A DNA stretch of 50,187 bases from Prevotella falsenii DSM 22864 = JCM 15124 (GCF_000613945.1 NZ_BAJY01000020.1:1-50187); one strand, 5' to 3'. Shown: positions 36,979-48,300, counted from the first letter of the stretch. Numbers and translations: made by a program. The notes: generated by a model from the letters alone, not told the origin.

Positions 36979-37644
36979 TTATAATGTTCTAACCCACCCG
37001 TTTTTATCTTTTACAAGCGTCATTTTTGCAGTAAGGTTGGTAAAAAACTCTGCAGAAACCGAGCGGGCACGGAGGGTTCGCACTTTCGGGAAGTTGCGGA
37101 AATAGGCGTCTTGCGTAATATACCAACAGAAATTTCTTATCTTCTCCACTCTTTTTATTTGTCTTTCCAAATCTGCCAACATTGTGCGGGCTACGGAACT
37201 AAGCAGGTGTGAGCCGTCGTTCATTTCTATTGCCAGCACCAAATAGGTTTCCGTTTGGTTGCTCTTGCGTGGCGCATAGTCCGTCATTCGCTTGCTTACG
37301 GTAATGTCGCGGTGGTAGTTTCGGTTTATTTCCTCCATTCTTTGGCGAAACAACGTGCCGTGTGCCGATGTGTCTTTCAGGTTTTTGTATGCTATTTCGT
37401 AGTGTATCATTTCGTGAATAAGGGTGTCTTCGATAAGCGAAAGCGGCACATCGTAGTAGTTCGACACCACAATGGTGAAACTGCGGTGTGTCTTTCCCCA
37501 TATTTTTTGTATGCGATGGTGCATCGAACCCAACCTCCGTTTGGCATTAGATACCCTCAAATTAGGCATGGGAAGGGCGTTCCCGAAGATCTCTTCGTTG
37601 TATTTTCTGAAGGTTTCTTGAAGAGACGCTACTGTAATTTCCAT
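36979..37644 (-). CDS. SprT-like zinc metalloprotease-fold protein
   Basis: 221 residues from Met 37644. The zinc motif is HEMIHYE (H77, E78, H81), with a likely third ligand H95 in TSAHG. Upstream IQKIWGKTHRSFTIVVSN fits the SprT-like fold. The frame is open far upstream within the helicase gene, but that part is an antisense-like shadow; this start overlaps the helicase stop by one base (TAATG), so the two are translationally coupled. SprT/Spartan-type proteases cleave DNA-protein cross-links in eukaryotes; the bacterial role is unproven. Coupling to a RecD-like helicase fits DNA repair. Confidence 0.85.
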   Translation of the reverse strand: MEITVASLQETFRKYNEEIFGNALPMPNLRVSNAKRRLGSMHHRIQKIWGKTHRSFTIVVSNYYDVPLSLIEDTLIHEMIHYEIAYKNLKDTSAHGTLFRQRMEEINRNYHRDITVSKRMTDYAPRKSNQTETYLVLAIEMNDGSHLLSSVARTMLADLERQIKRVEKIRNFCWYITQDAYFRNFPKVRTLRARSVSAEFFTNLTAKMTLVKDKNGWVRTL

Positions 37645-39065
37645 TATTCTGCGGTTTGTTTCCGGCTCCAGTTCACCAAATAAAGGTGTTCGGTGGCACG
37701 TGTAAAGGCTGTGTAGAGCCAGTGAATATAGTCGGGTGTAAGCATTTCGTCGGTCATATAACCTTGGTCGAGATAGATGTGCGCCCACTGTCCGCCCTGT
37801 GCTTTGTGGCAAGTAACGGCATAGCCGAACTTTATTTGCATGGCATTGAAATACCGGTCTTCGCGCAACTGCTTCATGCGGTCGGCTTTCCGGGGTACGT
37901 CGGCATAGTCGTCCATTACGTTCTGAAAAAGTTTGTCGTTCTGTTCCCGTGTCAGTGCGGGGGCTTCCGTTGCAAGCGTGTCGAGCACAACAACCGTGTC
38001 TAACTCGGTATTGTCGTAATCGGGAAACTCCAAAGCGACGTCGGCAAAGCGGAAACCATACAGTTCGCGCACATTGCGCACACGCCGCACCACGGCATGG
38101 TCGCCGTTGGCAATAAACGAAATATCGGTGCTGCGGTCTTTTTCCAAGTATTTGTTCTTCACTACCATTACCAAATCGCCCGTTGTAAGTTCTTCTTCGC
38201 GTCCGAGAATGGTGTTGCGAATGCCTTGATTGAAGATGTTTGCCCGCTTGTTCGACCGTGTTATCACCATTGTTTCGTCTATTCCCACTGCCGAATAGCT
38301 CGATGCAAGGCTTTCTATGAGTTCGTTTCCCTGCACAATGGATATGTCGGCAAACCCTTTCAAATGTATTCGTGGTAGCTGTGTTGCCGTGTTGTGGGTT
38401 ATCATCTCGCGAATGGCGGTGGCATTCCACAGTATTCCCGAATGCTGACTTTGGCGCAATACTTCGTTTAAATCGCATTCGTAGACTTGCAAGCCGTATG
38501 CTTTCAGCACGTCGGCACGCAACGCCGGACTTTCCTGTTCGCCCACCGGGGGCAGCTGTGCCTTGTCGCCGATGAGCAACAGACGGCAATTTGCCCCGCT
38601 GCTGTAAACATATTGCACCAAATCGTCGAGCAATCTGCCGCTGCCAAAAACGGTATTGCTTTGCGAAAGACTAATCATCGATGCCTCGTCCACCATAAAC
38701 AGCATGTCGCGGAACATGTTGTTGTTCAGCTGAAACTGACCGTCGGCACCGTTGAAAGCCTTCTCCCGATAGATTTTGCGGTGAATTGTCGAAGCTGCCA
38801 AGCCGGCATTGAGCGAGAAAACCTTTGCCGCCCTGCCCGTAGGTGCAAGCAACGACACCTTAATGCGCAATCGGTTCACGGCTCTTACAATTGCGCCGGC
38901 AAGCGAAGTCTTGCCCGTGCCGGCACTTCCGCGCAGTATCATCACTGCGTTTTCGCTTCTGTCGGTCATAAACCGAGCAAAGGTTTGCAAGGCGTTCCGT
39001 TGGTCTTGCGTGGGTTCAAAGCCGAAGTCGTGCAGTATTTGGTAAACCAATTCGTCTTGTATCAT
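37644..39065 (-). CDS. RecD-like ATP-dependent DNA helicase
   Basis: 473 residues. Walker A LRGSAGTGKTSLAG (GSAGTGKT at 46-53), Walker B LFMVDEASMIS (D126, E127), motif GDKAQLPPVGEQESPAL and the C-terminal UvrD_C_2 motif YAVTCHKAQGGQW place it in superfamily 1 near RecD/RecD2. It lacks the N-terminal domain of RecD2, as Bacteroidetes relatives of this length do. Probable 5'-to-3' helicase in DNA repair. First gene of a two-gene unit with the SprT-like protease; -7 box at 39093-39100. Confidence 0.9.
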   Translation of the reverse strand: MIQDELVYQILHDFGFEPTQDQRNALQTFARFMTDRSENAVMILRGSAGTGKTSLAGAIVRAVNRLRIKVSLLAPTGRAAKVFSLNAGLAASTIHRKIYREKAFNGADGQFQLNNNMFRDMLFMVDEASMISLSQSNTVFGSGRLLDDLVQYVYSSGANCRLLLIGDKAQLPPVGEQESPALRADVLKAYGLQVYECDLNEVLRQSQHSGILWNATAIREMITHNTATQLPRIHLKGFADISIVQGNELIESLASSYSAVGIDETMVITRSNKRANIFNQGIRNTILGREEELTTGDLVMVVKNKYLEKDRSTDISFIANGDHAVVRRVRNVRELYGFRFADVALEFPDYDNTELDTVVVLDTLATEAPALTREQNDKLFQNVMDDYADVPRKADRMKQLREDRYFNAMQIKFGYAVTCHKAQGGQWAHIYLDQGYMTDEMLTPDYIHWLYTAFTRATEHLYLVNWSRKQTAE

Positions 39066-39092
39066 GCCTTAATGTGTTTCTTTCTCGCCGTG

Positions 39093-39100
39093 CAAAGTTA
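39093..39100 (-). promoter_or_regulatory. -7 promoter box for the helicase/SprT-like unit
   Basis: The reverse strand reads TAACTTTG, 27 bp upstream of the helicase start. Confidence 0.55.
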
Positions 39101-39209
39101 GCCATTTTTTATTCGTCAGCTTGCCATTTATGCAGGAAATTACTCCCGAACCACTCTTTATATACAATATTTATAATGCGAAAGGCAGCATAATCGGAAA
39201 AAAAATGCG

Positions 39210-39217
39210 TAAGTTTG
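39210..39217 (+). promoter_or_regulatory. -7 promoter box for the DUF3822/rsmD unit
   Basis: TAAGTTTG, 15 bp before the start at 39233. Confidence 0.5.
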
Positions 39218-39232
39218 CAGCACTTATAAACA

Positions 39233-40045
39233 ATGGTTCAGATAGACAACAACATATCCGATAAACGCATACGCCTCACCATACGTATTGGAGAAGGCAG
39301 TATGATGTTCGCCGTTGGCGACCCGCAAGCCGACGGCAGCATCGTGTTTGAGCCTTATGAGCTGAACAACAGCATATCCATAGCCGCCAATCTGCGCGAG
39401 GCTTTCAAGAAGTCGGAGCTTTTGCAGAGCGGCTATAAGCGTGCGTTGGTGGTCGTAGATACGCCTGCAATGCTTGTTCCGTTAGACGAATATCGGGAGC
39501 AAGACGTGGAAACGCTCTACAAGCATACCTATAAATGGCAGCGCAGCGAAGACATTGTAACGAGCATACTGCCCGAACTGAACGCCGTAGCGGTATTTGC
39601 GGTGAACAAAGACCTCAAGATGGTGGCAGACGACCACTTCGCCGACATACGCGTGCAGCCCCTGATGCAGGCGGTATGGACGCATCTGTACCGCCGTGCC
39701 TTTACAGGCACCCGCCAAAAGCTCTTTGCCTACTTCCACGACAAGCGTATGGAGGTGATGAGATTTCAGCGTAACAGGTTCGATTTCAGCAATTCGTACG
39801 AAGCAACAGGCACAAGCGACATTCTCTATTTTCTGCTTTACGTGTGGAAACTGATGGGAATGGACCATGGCGACAACGAACTTTATATGGTGGGCGATGT
39901 TCCCAATCGCGACGAACTGCGTGGCGAGCTGCAGCAATTCATCAGCCGGAACTACATTATAAATACGGAAACCGACTTCAACAATGCTGAAATGGCAAAG
40001 CGAAACGATATTCCATACGATTTGAAAGCGTTGTATTTGGATTAA
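39233..40045 (+). CDS. DUF3822 family protein
   Basis: 270 residues with the Bacteroidetes DUF3822 pattern: two actin-like/ATPase-fold halves with RIGEGSMMFAVGD near the N-terminus and YFLLYVWKLMGMDHGDNELY in the second half. No signal peptide or membrane segment, so cytoplasmic. Function unknown. It lies 22 bp upstream of rsmD, an arrangement I believe is common in Bacteroidetes, and the two are probably co-transcribed from the -7 box at 39210. Confidence 0.85.
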   Translation: MVQIDNNISDKRIRLTIRIGEGSMMFAVGDPQADGSIVFEPYELNNSISIAANLREAFKKSELLQSGYKRALVVVDTPAMLVPLDEYREQDVETLYKHTYKWQRSEDIVTSILPELNAVAVFAVNKDLKMVADDHFADIRVQPLMQAVWTHLYRRAFTGTRQKLFAYFHDKRMEVMRFQRNRFDFSNSYEATGTSDILYFLLYVWKLMGMDHGDNELYMVGDVPNRDELRGELQQFISRNYIINTETDFNNAEMAKRNDIPYDLKALYLD

Positions 40046-40067
40046 AAGAAACCACAAACAATACTCT

Positions 40068-40598
40068 ATGCGCATAATAACAGGACAGTTCAAAGGCAGA
40101 CGTTTCGATATTCCGCGTACCTTCAAGGCACGCCCGACAACCGATTTCGCAAAGGAAAACATATTCAATGTGCTTAACGGATATATCGATTTCGACGGTA
40201 TTACCGCGCTCGACCTCTTTGCCGGTACGGGAAGCATCAGCTTGGAATTGATTTCCCGAGGTTGCAAAGAAGTGGTGAGCATAGAGAAAGACCGCGACCA
40301 CGCACACTTCATAGTCGAGTGCATGAAGAAGATAAATGTTGAAAACAACATTCTGATACGTGGCGACGTGTTCCGATTTCTCAAGTCTTGTCGCCAAAAG
40401 TTCGGCTTTATCTTCGCCGACCCGCCATACGCATTGCCCGAACTCGACACCCTACCCGACCTCATCTTCGAGTACGACCTGCTCACAGCCGATGGCGTGT
40501 TCGTCTTTGAGCACGGTAAGCACAACGATTTCTCGGCTCACACGCACTTTAAAGAACACCGCAGCTATGGCAGCGTAAACTTTTCCATCTTCCGATAG
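40068..40598 (+). CDS. rsmD: 16S rRNA (guanine-966-N2)-methyltransferase RsmD
   Basis: 176 residues. SAM-binding motif LDLFAGTGSISLE (48-60) and catalytic DPPY (118-121), with the N-terminal GQFKGRRFDIPRTFKARPTT typical of the family. It methylates G966 of 16S rRNA in the assembled 30S head. Downstream of the DUF3822 gene and followed by a terminator at 40664. Confidence 0.96.
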   Translation: MRIITGQFKGRRFDIPRTFKARPTTDFAKENIFNVLNGYIDFDGITALDLFAGTGSISLELISRGCKEVVSIEKDRDHAHFIVECMKKINVENNILIRGDVFRFLKSCRQKFGFIFADPPYALPELDTLPDLIFEYDLLTADGVFVFEHGKHNDFSAHTHFKEHRSYGSVNFSIFR

Positions 40599-40663
40599 CC
40601 GTTGTTCGTGTTTCCCCAAAAACTACACAAACGCTTATTCCTTATAGAAACAGCAATTGCAAC

Positions 40664-40707
40664 AAACGCCCCCAAACCTTATTCCAACAGGTATCAGGGC
40701 GTTTTTC
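40664..40707 (+). terminator. Terminator of the DUF3822/rsmD unit
   Basis: AAACGCCC pairs with GGGCGTTT across a roughly 24-base loop, followed by further T residues. The long loop lowers certainty. Confidence 0.65.
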
Positions 40708-40743
40708 TTTCTGTTTTCTCTTGCATTTGCTAAGAGAATTTAT

Positions 40744-40751
40744 TATCTTTG
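40744..40751 (+). promoter_or_regulatory. -7 promoter box for the HU-like gene
   Basis: TATCTTTG. Transcription from here would run through the whole family A array (40770-40847), placing the array in the 5' leader of the HU-like gene. Confidence 0.55.
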
Positions 40752-40769
40752 CACTACAACTATGATTTT

Positions 40770-40860
40770 TCTACACGTAAATAATAATTTTTCTACACGT
40801 AAATAAATATTTCTTTACGTGTAAGTAAATATTTCTCTACGTGTAAATAATTTGGCAGAC
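40770..40860 (+). repeat. 22-bp-period array, family A, copy 4
   Basis: Cores at 40773, 40795, 40817 and 40839, exactly 22 bp apart, read ACACGT, ACACGT, ACGTGT, ACGTGT. The right flank taatttggca matches copy 1 exactly. It lies between the -7 box and the start codon of the HU-like gene. Confidence 0.9.
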
Positions 40861-40905
40861 AATAAAAAATATAAGTATAAACCCCTTAAAATCAGGAGAA
40901 AAACT

Positions 40906-41508
40906 ATGGCAGTATTTTATAAGTTGATAAAGACACACGGTGCTTTGCCCAAGAATACAGAGTACAGAGTTGTTGCAGTAGAGAACGAAACCGTAGGAGT
41001 GAAACACCTTGCGCAACGCATACAGGAAGCTACATCGCTTACGCCAAGCGACGTTGTTGCAGCCGTGAGTGCATTGAAAAACGAAATGGCAGCGGAATTG
41101 AAGATGGGCAACAACGTTCATCTGCCGGGATTAGGCTACTTTTCGCTCGCTGTGAAAGGCGACATCTACGAAGACCCGCACACACACCACCGCCGGTTGC
41201 GCAATCCGAAAGTGAGAACGGTGAAGTTCCGCCCCGATACCGAGTTCCTTGAGTCGCTCGACGACACCCAATTCGAGAATATGACCTACCGTCTTGGCAC
41301 ATCGTCGGTTCCCACAACCGAAGCTGTCGATGCCGCACTCGACGAGTTGTTTACCGAAAAACCTATCATCACCGTTGCCGACCTGCGCCAAAGCCTCAGC
41401 CTTTCCCAATCGTATGCCTACCAACTGACTGCCCGCTTGGAAGCAAATGGCAAGCTCAGCAGTGTGGGCACGCGATACAGAAAGCTCTATACAAGAGGAA
41501 AGAAGTAA
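40906..41508 (+). CDS. HU-like DNA-binding protein (HU-HIG type) with C-terminal winged helix
   Basis: 200 residues from ATG 40906, preceded by a good ribosome-binding site (aggag); an upstream in-frame ATG at 40852 would start inside the repeat flank. The N-terminal ~120 residues are an HU-like fold (TPSDVVAAVSALKNEMAAEL, GNNVHLPGLGYFSL). The C-terminal ~55 residues look like a winged helix (ITVADLRQSLSLSQSYAYQL). It probably binds and bends DNA. The leader contains a family A array, so autoregulation through the array is conceivable. Function in vivo unknown. Confidence 0.85.
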   Translation: MAVFYKLIKTHGALPKNTEYRVVAVENETVGVKHLAQRIQEATSLTPSDVVAAVSALKNEMAAELKMGNNVHLPGLGYFSLAVKGDIYEDPHTHHRRLRNPKVRTVKFRPDTEFLESLDDTQFENMTYRLGTSSVPTTEAVDAALDELFTEKPIITVADLRQSLSLSQSYAYQLTARLEANGKLSSVGTRYRKLYTRGKK

Positions 41509-41555
41509 GCGTGTTGCAGCGGAGCACAGCTTTTTACGGCTCGAATGCAATAAAA

Positions 41556-41599
41556 GGCAGGGCGCATCGTTTATAAAGATGTATATACAAAGCCCTGCT
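41556..41599 (+). terminator. Possible hairpin before ruvA
   Basis: GCAGGGC (41557-41563) pairs with GCCCTGC (41592-41598), with an inner CATC/GATG helix, but no T-run follows, so it may be only a leader or attenuator structure. Confidence 0.35.
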
Positions 41600-41629
41600 T
41601 GAGCGGGCAAAGACAAAGAAAAGTTTTTT

Positions 41630-42247
41630 ATGATAGAATATATAAAAGGTGAACTTATCGAGCTTTCGCCGGCATTGGCAGTTGTAGAAGCGCACGGCGT
41701 GGGCTACGGACTGAATATTTCGCTCAATACTTACAGTGCCGTTCAAGGCAAACAGAGCACAAAACTGTTTGTGCACGAAGCCATTATGACGGGTGGGCGC
41801 GACGATAACTACACGCTGTACGGCTTTGCCACAAAGCAGGAACGTTCGCTCTACCGTCTGCTCATCACCGTGTCGGGGGTGGGGGCAAACACCGCACGCA
41901 TGATACTGTCGTCGCTCACGCCCGCAGAACTGTGCAACGTGATTGCCAACGGCGACGATAAGATGCTGAAAACCGTAAAGGGAATAGGACTGAAAACAGC
42001 ACAACGCATCATCGTGGACTTGAAAGACAAGATAGTACAAAGCGGTATAGCCGACGAATTGCACGTCAGCAGCCAACCAACGACAACGAACGTGAACAAC
42101 GCCGTAAAGGACGAAGCTGTGGGAGCACTTACTATGTTGGGCTTCTCGCCCGCACCATCGGCAAAGGTTGTGGTAGCCATCTTGACCGAACAGCCCGATT
42201 TGCCTGTGGAACAGGTAGTGAAATTGGCCTTGAAACAAATAAAATAG
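41630..42247 (+). CDS. ruvA: Holliday junction branch-migration protein RuvA
   Basis: 205 residues, normal length. The N-terminal OB-fold ([20 protein letters not shown]) is followed by two helix-hairpin-helix motifs ([17 protein letters not shown] and [19 protein letters not shown]), then the C-terminal RuvB-contacting domain. It binds four-way junctions as a tetramer and loads RuvB. ruvB is not adjacent. It is followed 76 bp later by sprA/sov, an order I recall as common in Bacteroidetes. Confidence 0.97.
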   Translation: MIEYIKGELIELSPALAVVEAHGVGYGLNISLNTYSAVQGKQSTKLFVHEAIMTGGRDDNYTLYGFATKQERSLYRLLITVSGVGANTARMILSSLTPAELCNVIANGDDKMLKTVKGIGLKTAQRIIVDLKDKIVQSGIADELHVSSQPTTTNVNNAVKDEAVGALTMLGFSPAPSAKVVVAILTEQPDLPVEQVVKLALKQIK

Positions 42248-42323
42248 ACAAACCGTTGTGCGTTCGTTTTTTCATCGTTGAAAGAATTTCGGAAAGGGAA
42301 AGCGTCGGACAGAGTTTTCATCA

Positions 42324-45300
42324 ATGAAACAAAGAAAATACATATTATCCGCTCTTCTGCTGCTTGCAGGCGTCAGCTTGTTGGCTTTGGGACGCTCGTT
42401 TGTGAATGTGTTGCCATTTGTAAGCACATTGCAGACGTTGATTGCGCCACCCGACACAACGAAGAAAGTGAATGTATTGGACGTTGAATTGGAGAACGAA
42501 GACATTCCCGACTCGCTGCTGCACCCACGTTGGAAGGTGCAACGCACCACACCCGTAACCCACGACGACTTGCAGCAAGGCTCTTACGACCTCGCTCGCC
42601 CCGAAAATCTGAAGCAAAGCGTGGAATACAACGACACGCTCAACATGTATATAATAGGTAACAAGATAGGCGACACCTACATTACCACACCTATTATGAT
42701 GACGCCCGAAGAGTACAGGGCATGGAGCGAGAAGCGTAGCTTTGCCGATTACTACCGCCAAAAGAACAAGGAGATATTAGAAAAGAAAGGAAAAGAGAAG
42801 TTCGACTTCACGGATATGCACTTCGCACTCGGTCCGGCAGAGAAGATATTCGGTCCGGGTGGTGTGCGTGTAAGGACACAGGGAACAGCCGAACTGCGCT
42901 TTGGTGCTACGCTGAAAAACATCGACAACCCATCGTTGCCCATCAGAAACCGTAAGATGACAACGATGAACTTCGACGAAAAGATAAATCTGAATGTGAA
43001 CGGAAAGGTCGGCGACAAGGTGAATATGAACCTTAACTACAACACCGACGCTACATTCGACTTTGATACACAAAACTTCAAGCTGCGCTACGAAGGCAAG
43101 GAAGACGAAATAATAAAACTTGTGGAAGGCGGTAATGTTTCGTTTCCGTCGAACAACTCGTTGGTACAGGGCGCATCGTCGCTCTTTGGTATCAGAACCG
43201 ATATGCAGTTTGGCAAGCTGAAGCTGCAAACGGTGTTGTCGCAGAAGAAGTCTTCCAACAAGAGCGTAAGCTCAAAAGGCGGCAAACAGCTTACACCGTT
43301 CGAGATTTCAGCTGCCGACTACGAAGAAAACCGACACTTCTTCCTGTCTCATACGTTCCGTTCGCGCTACGACGATGCGATGAAAACCTTGCCCAACCTA
43401 ACCACAGGCATTACGATAAACCGTGTGGAAATATGGGTAACCAACAAGACGGGCGTAACCAGCAATACCCGAAACATTATAGCACTGAGCGATTTGGGAG
43501 AGAATGCAAAGGTGAGCCGTACCGATTTGTGGGGCAGCGGAGCAGGCAATGTACCATCGAACAATGCCAACAGCGAATATAGCACCATTGCACAGGGGCA
43601 CCCACAGGCTCGCAACATAGACCAAACGTCTACCGTGCTCGACGGTTTAGGACTTGTGGGCGGCACTGACTACGAGAAGCTATCGAGTGCCCGTTTGCTC
43701 AATAGTTCGGAGTACACCGTCAATCAGGCGTTGGGTTATGTGTCTTTGCGCACAGGATTGCAAACCGACCAAGTGCTTGCCATCGCCTACGAATACACCT
43801 CCGGAGGTGTAACTTACCAAGTGGGAGAGTTCTCAAGCGACCGCACCGAAGTTTCGGAAGCGTTGATTGTAAAGTCGCTGAAGAACACAAGCAACAACCC
43901 AAAGCAAGCCAACTGGGACTTGATGATGAAGAATGTTTATTATCTTGCCTCAACAGTTGAGCGCGATAAGTTCCGCTTGGACGTCAAGTTTCAGAGCGAT
44001 ACGGCAGGTGTCTACCTTCCTTATATACCCGAACCACAGGTGAAAAGCCAACCGATAATAAGAATATTAGGGGCAGACCGCTTAGACAACAATAACAATC
44101 CACACCCGAACGGATACTTCGACTATGTAGAAGGCTACACGATTTCTAACGGTCGTGTGTTCTTTCCTGCAGCCGAACCTTTTGGCGAATATATGTATAA
44201 CTACTTGGTTTCAAAAGGTGTTGCAGCTGCAACGGCAAGCAAGTATGCTTTCATGGAACTGTACGATTCGACCAAAACCATAGCAAAACAAATTGCAGAG
44301 AAAGACAAATACCAGCTTGTGGGACAATATAGAGGAACAAGTGCCAACGTTATTTCGTTGGGCGCATACAACGTTCCGCAAGGTTCGGTTGTAGTAACGG
44401 CAGGCGGCGTACGACTGACGGAAGGCTCGGATTATAGCGTCGATTACAATGCGGGCGAGGTTACGATATTAAATCAGAGCATTATAGATGCCGGTACCTC
44501 GGTAAACGTTTCGTTGGAAAGCCAAAGCGATTATGGGCAACAGCGCAAAACGATGTTCGGATTGAACTGGGAATACGACTTCTCAAAGAACTTTATGATT
44601 GGCGGTACGTTTATGCACCTGTCCGAACAGGCACTTACAACAAAGGTGAACATGGGTGCCGAACCGCTCAACAACACCATTTGGGGACTCAATATGAGTT
44701 GGAAGAAGGAAAGCCAGTGGCTCACGAACATGCTCGACAAGATTCCTTTCCTGCATCTTACGCAGCCTTCTCATATCTCGTTCTCCGCCGAATTTGCACA
44801 GTTGATAGCAGGTCAGAGCAGCGGAACACAAGATAGGGCATCGTATCTGGACGACTTCGAGAATACAAAGAATACAATTGATGTAAGCCAACCTACTACT
44901 TGGGTTATATCGAGTGTGCCCTCCGACTTCCCCGAATCTACCGATAAGACAACACTTGGCAGCGGTTTCAACCGCAGTTTGCTGGCGTGGTACAACATCG
45001 ACCCGCTGTTTACACGTATCAGCAGTTCGCTGACGCCTGCCCATATCAAGAGCGACCTTGAACAATTGTCGAACTTCTACGTTCGAGAGGTTTATACGCG
45101 CGAGCTGTTTCCTAACCGTGAACAAAGCAATTACAACGGTTCAACGTCTACTTTGTCGGTTCTTAACCTTGCTTACTATCCAACTGAGCGTGGTCCTTAC
45201 AACTTCAGTCCGACACTCGACATCAACGGACGCTTGCCCAACCCACGCCAAAAGTGGGGAGGTATGATGCGCAAGCTCGATACGAACGACTTTGAGATGG

Positions 45301-48300
45301 CGAATATCGAATACATTGAGTTCTGGTTGCTCGACCCATTCATCTATTCAAGCAAAGAACCTGATGGCAATCTCTACGGTGGCGACTTCTATATAAACCT
45401 TGGCGAGGTGTCGGAAGATATATTGCGCGACGGCAAGAAATTCTACGAAAGCGGTATGCCGGTAGATGGCAGTCAGGCGTGGACAACCACTCAATGGGGT
45501 AAGATACCGACACAGACCACTGTAACATACGCTTTTGCCACCACAAGCGGCAGCCGTGCTTTGCAAGATGTCGGTTTCAACGGACTCAATGACGAAGAAG
45601 AACGCAACTTCCCTTCTTATCAAGCGTTCCTGACATACGCTCGCAGCCATACCAATCAGGCTGTGTTCGACTCTATTTGGGCTGACCCTGCCAACGACAA
45701 CTATCATTATTTCCGTGGTTCGGACTGGGATAGAATACAAGCACCCATACTTCAACGCTACAAGTATATTAACAATCCGCAAGGAAACTCGCCCGATAGC
45801 GAAAGCCGCAACGAACGTTACGACACGTCGTACAAGGCAGGACCTGACGTTGAAGATATAAATCAAGACTATACGCTCAACGAATACGAAAAGTACTATC
45901 AGTATAAGATAAGCATTCGACCGGAAGACTTGGTGGTGGGACAAAACTATATCGTTGATAAAAGAGAAACCGTTGCACCGTTGCGCAAAGGCGGAAGCGC
46001 ACCTGTTACGTGGTATCAGTTCCGCATTCCTGTGCGAGAATATCAGAAACGTGTAGGCGGCATCAACGATTTCACGAGCATTCGCTTTATGCGCATGTTC
46101 CTTACAAACTTTGAAAAGCCTATCGTGATGCGCTTTGCAACGCTCGACCTCGTGCGTGGAGAGTGGCGTCAGTATCAGCAAAACCTTACCAACTCTGCTT
46201 CAACATCAGGAACAATGTCTGTCGGTGCGGTGAGCATAGAGGAAAACAACGATAAAACACCTGTAAACTATGTACTTCCTCCGGGCATTTCGCGTGAGCA
46301 AGACCCCTCACAACCACAACTTGTGCAGAGCAACGAGCAGGCGTTGGCTATGACGGTACACAATTTGGGCAACAAAGAGTCGAAAGCGGTTTACAAAAAC
46401 ACCACGCTCGACATTCGCCAATACAAGCGTTTGCAGATGTTCGTGCACGCCAATGCACTTAAACCGGACGTTACCAACCTTACCGACAATCAGTTGGCAG
46501 TGTTTGTTCGTTTGGGTTCTGACTACAAGAACAACTACTATGAATACGAAATACCATTGAAACTGACGCCCGAAGGCAGTACGACAAGTATTCGCGACAG
46601 GATTGTGAGGCGGTTTGGCCGGCAGAAAATATGCTCGATGTGCCTATTTCGGTATTCACAGATGTGAAGAAGAAACGCAACGAAGGGCGCGGAAACGGCA
46701 CGGCAAGCTATAATAAGGAGTTCTCTGTGTACGACGATAAACGCCCTGCCAACCGTGTCAGTGTGATGGGTAACCCGACATTGGGCGAAATAAAGACAAT
46801 GATAATCGGTGTGCGCAACCTCTCGAACAGCGAGAAGAGCGGTGAAGTGTGGGTGAACGAAATGCGTTTGCTCGAATTCAATAACGAAGGTGGCTGGGCT
46901 GCACGCGGGCAACTCAACATTCAACTGTCGGATTTCGGTACGGTGGACATCAATGCCAGCCACAGCACCGACGGCTTTGGTGGTCTTGAACAAGGTGTAA
47001 ACGCACGTAAGAAGGAAACCAATACCGATGTTACGGTTACTACAAGTCTGGAGTTGGGTAAGTTCTTCCCCGACAAGGCAAAGGTTACCGCACCTTTATA
47101 TTATAGTGTAACGAAAAACGAAAGCCGTCCGAAGTACAATCCGCTCGATACGGATATGCAGTTAGATGCTGCGCTCGACGGTGCTGCCAACGAACACGAG
47201 CGCGACTCGATAGAGTCTATCGCCGTTACAAAGCGTACAACCACCAACTTCTCGCTGTCGAATGCACGTGTGGGAATACAGAACAAACGCCACCCAATGC
47301 CTTACGACCCAGCCAACTTCTCGTTCTCTTACAGTCATTCGCATGCACATACGACGGGCGAAACAACCGTGTACGAGAATGAAGACAACTGGCGCGGTGC
47401 GATAAATTACAATTGGACACCTGTCTACAAGCCGTTGAGTCCTTTCAAGAAACTTATCAAGAGCAAGTCGAAATGGTTTGATATAATGAAGCGTTTCGAG
47501 ATGAATTGGTTGCCACAGAATGTTGCTTTCAACACGGAAATTACGCGTAACTACTACGAACTGCAACAACGAGATATGGATTCGGCAGAGAAGAATATGT
47601 TGCCGCTGACGTTTAGCGAACAGTTCTTGTGGAACCGCGACTTTGCCGTGCGTTGGGATTTGACACGCAACCTGCACTTAAACTTCCAAAGTGCTACGCA
47701 TGCGGAGATAGAAGAGCCTTACACGCCAATCAACAAAGACCTTTATCCCGACCGTTATCAGGCGTGGAAAGATTCTGTATGGACGAGTTTGAAGAATTTT
47801 GGTACGCCGTTGGACTACCAACAGAACTTCACGCTTTCTTATCAGTTGCCGCTTAACATGCTGCCTATATTCGATTGGGTGAACGCCGATGCGAATTACA
47901 ATTCCGCTTATACTTGGGTACGTGGTGCAAAACTGGAGAACGGTACATCGTTGGGCAACACGATTACGACCAACCGCACATTGAATATAAACGGTACGTT
48001 CAATTTAGAGCGACTCTACAACCATATTCCTTTCTTGAAAAAGACCAATGAAAGGTTTAACAAGTCGCGTCCGAGCATTAGCAGAGGTGGTTCGCTTGAA
48101 GGCCGAGGGCGCATTGATACTGGTAATTTAGCCGACCAACTGAGCAAGGAATTGGGAGGAGACGCCAAGACAAAGAAAGATAACGACAAAGACAAGAAGA
48201 AGGCTTTGCCTAAGAATGCAAAGAGTTTTGAGCAGGAAGTAACGATACCTGCCGATACGGCGATTGTTGTTTCGCACTCGAAGAAGACCAAGCGTATTGT

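Noticed and set aside
37645..38589. An open frame upstream of the SprT-like start, giving a 536-residue reading
   Set aside because: It lies in another frame of the helicase gene, is Arg/His-rich and low-complexity, and the SprT-like domain begins at the coupled ATG 37644.
46560..46640. Programmed frameshift in sprA
   Set aside because: No slippery heptamer or downstream stimulatory structure is evident at the break, and a single missing C explains it, as with the other six breaks.
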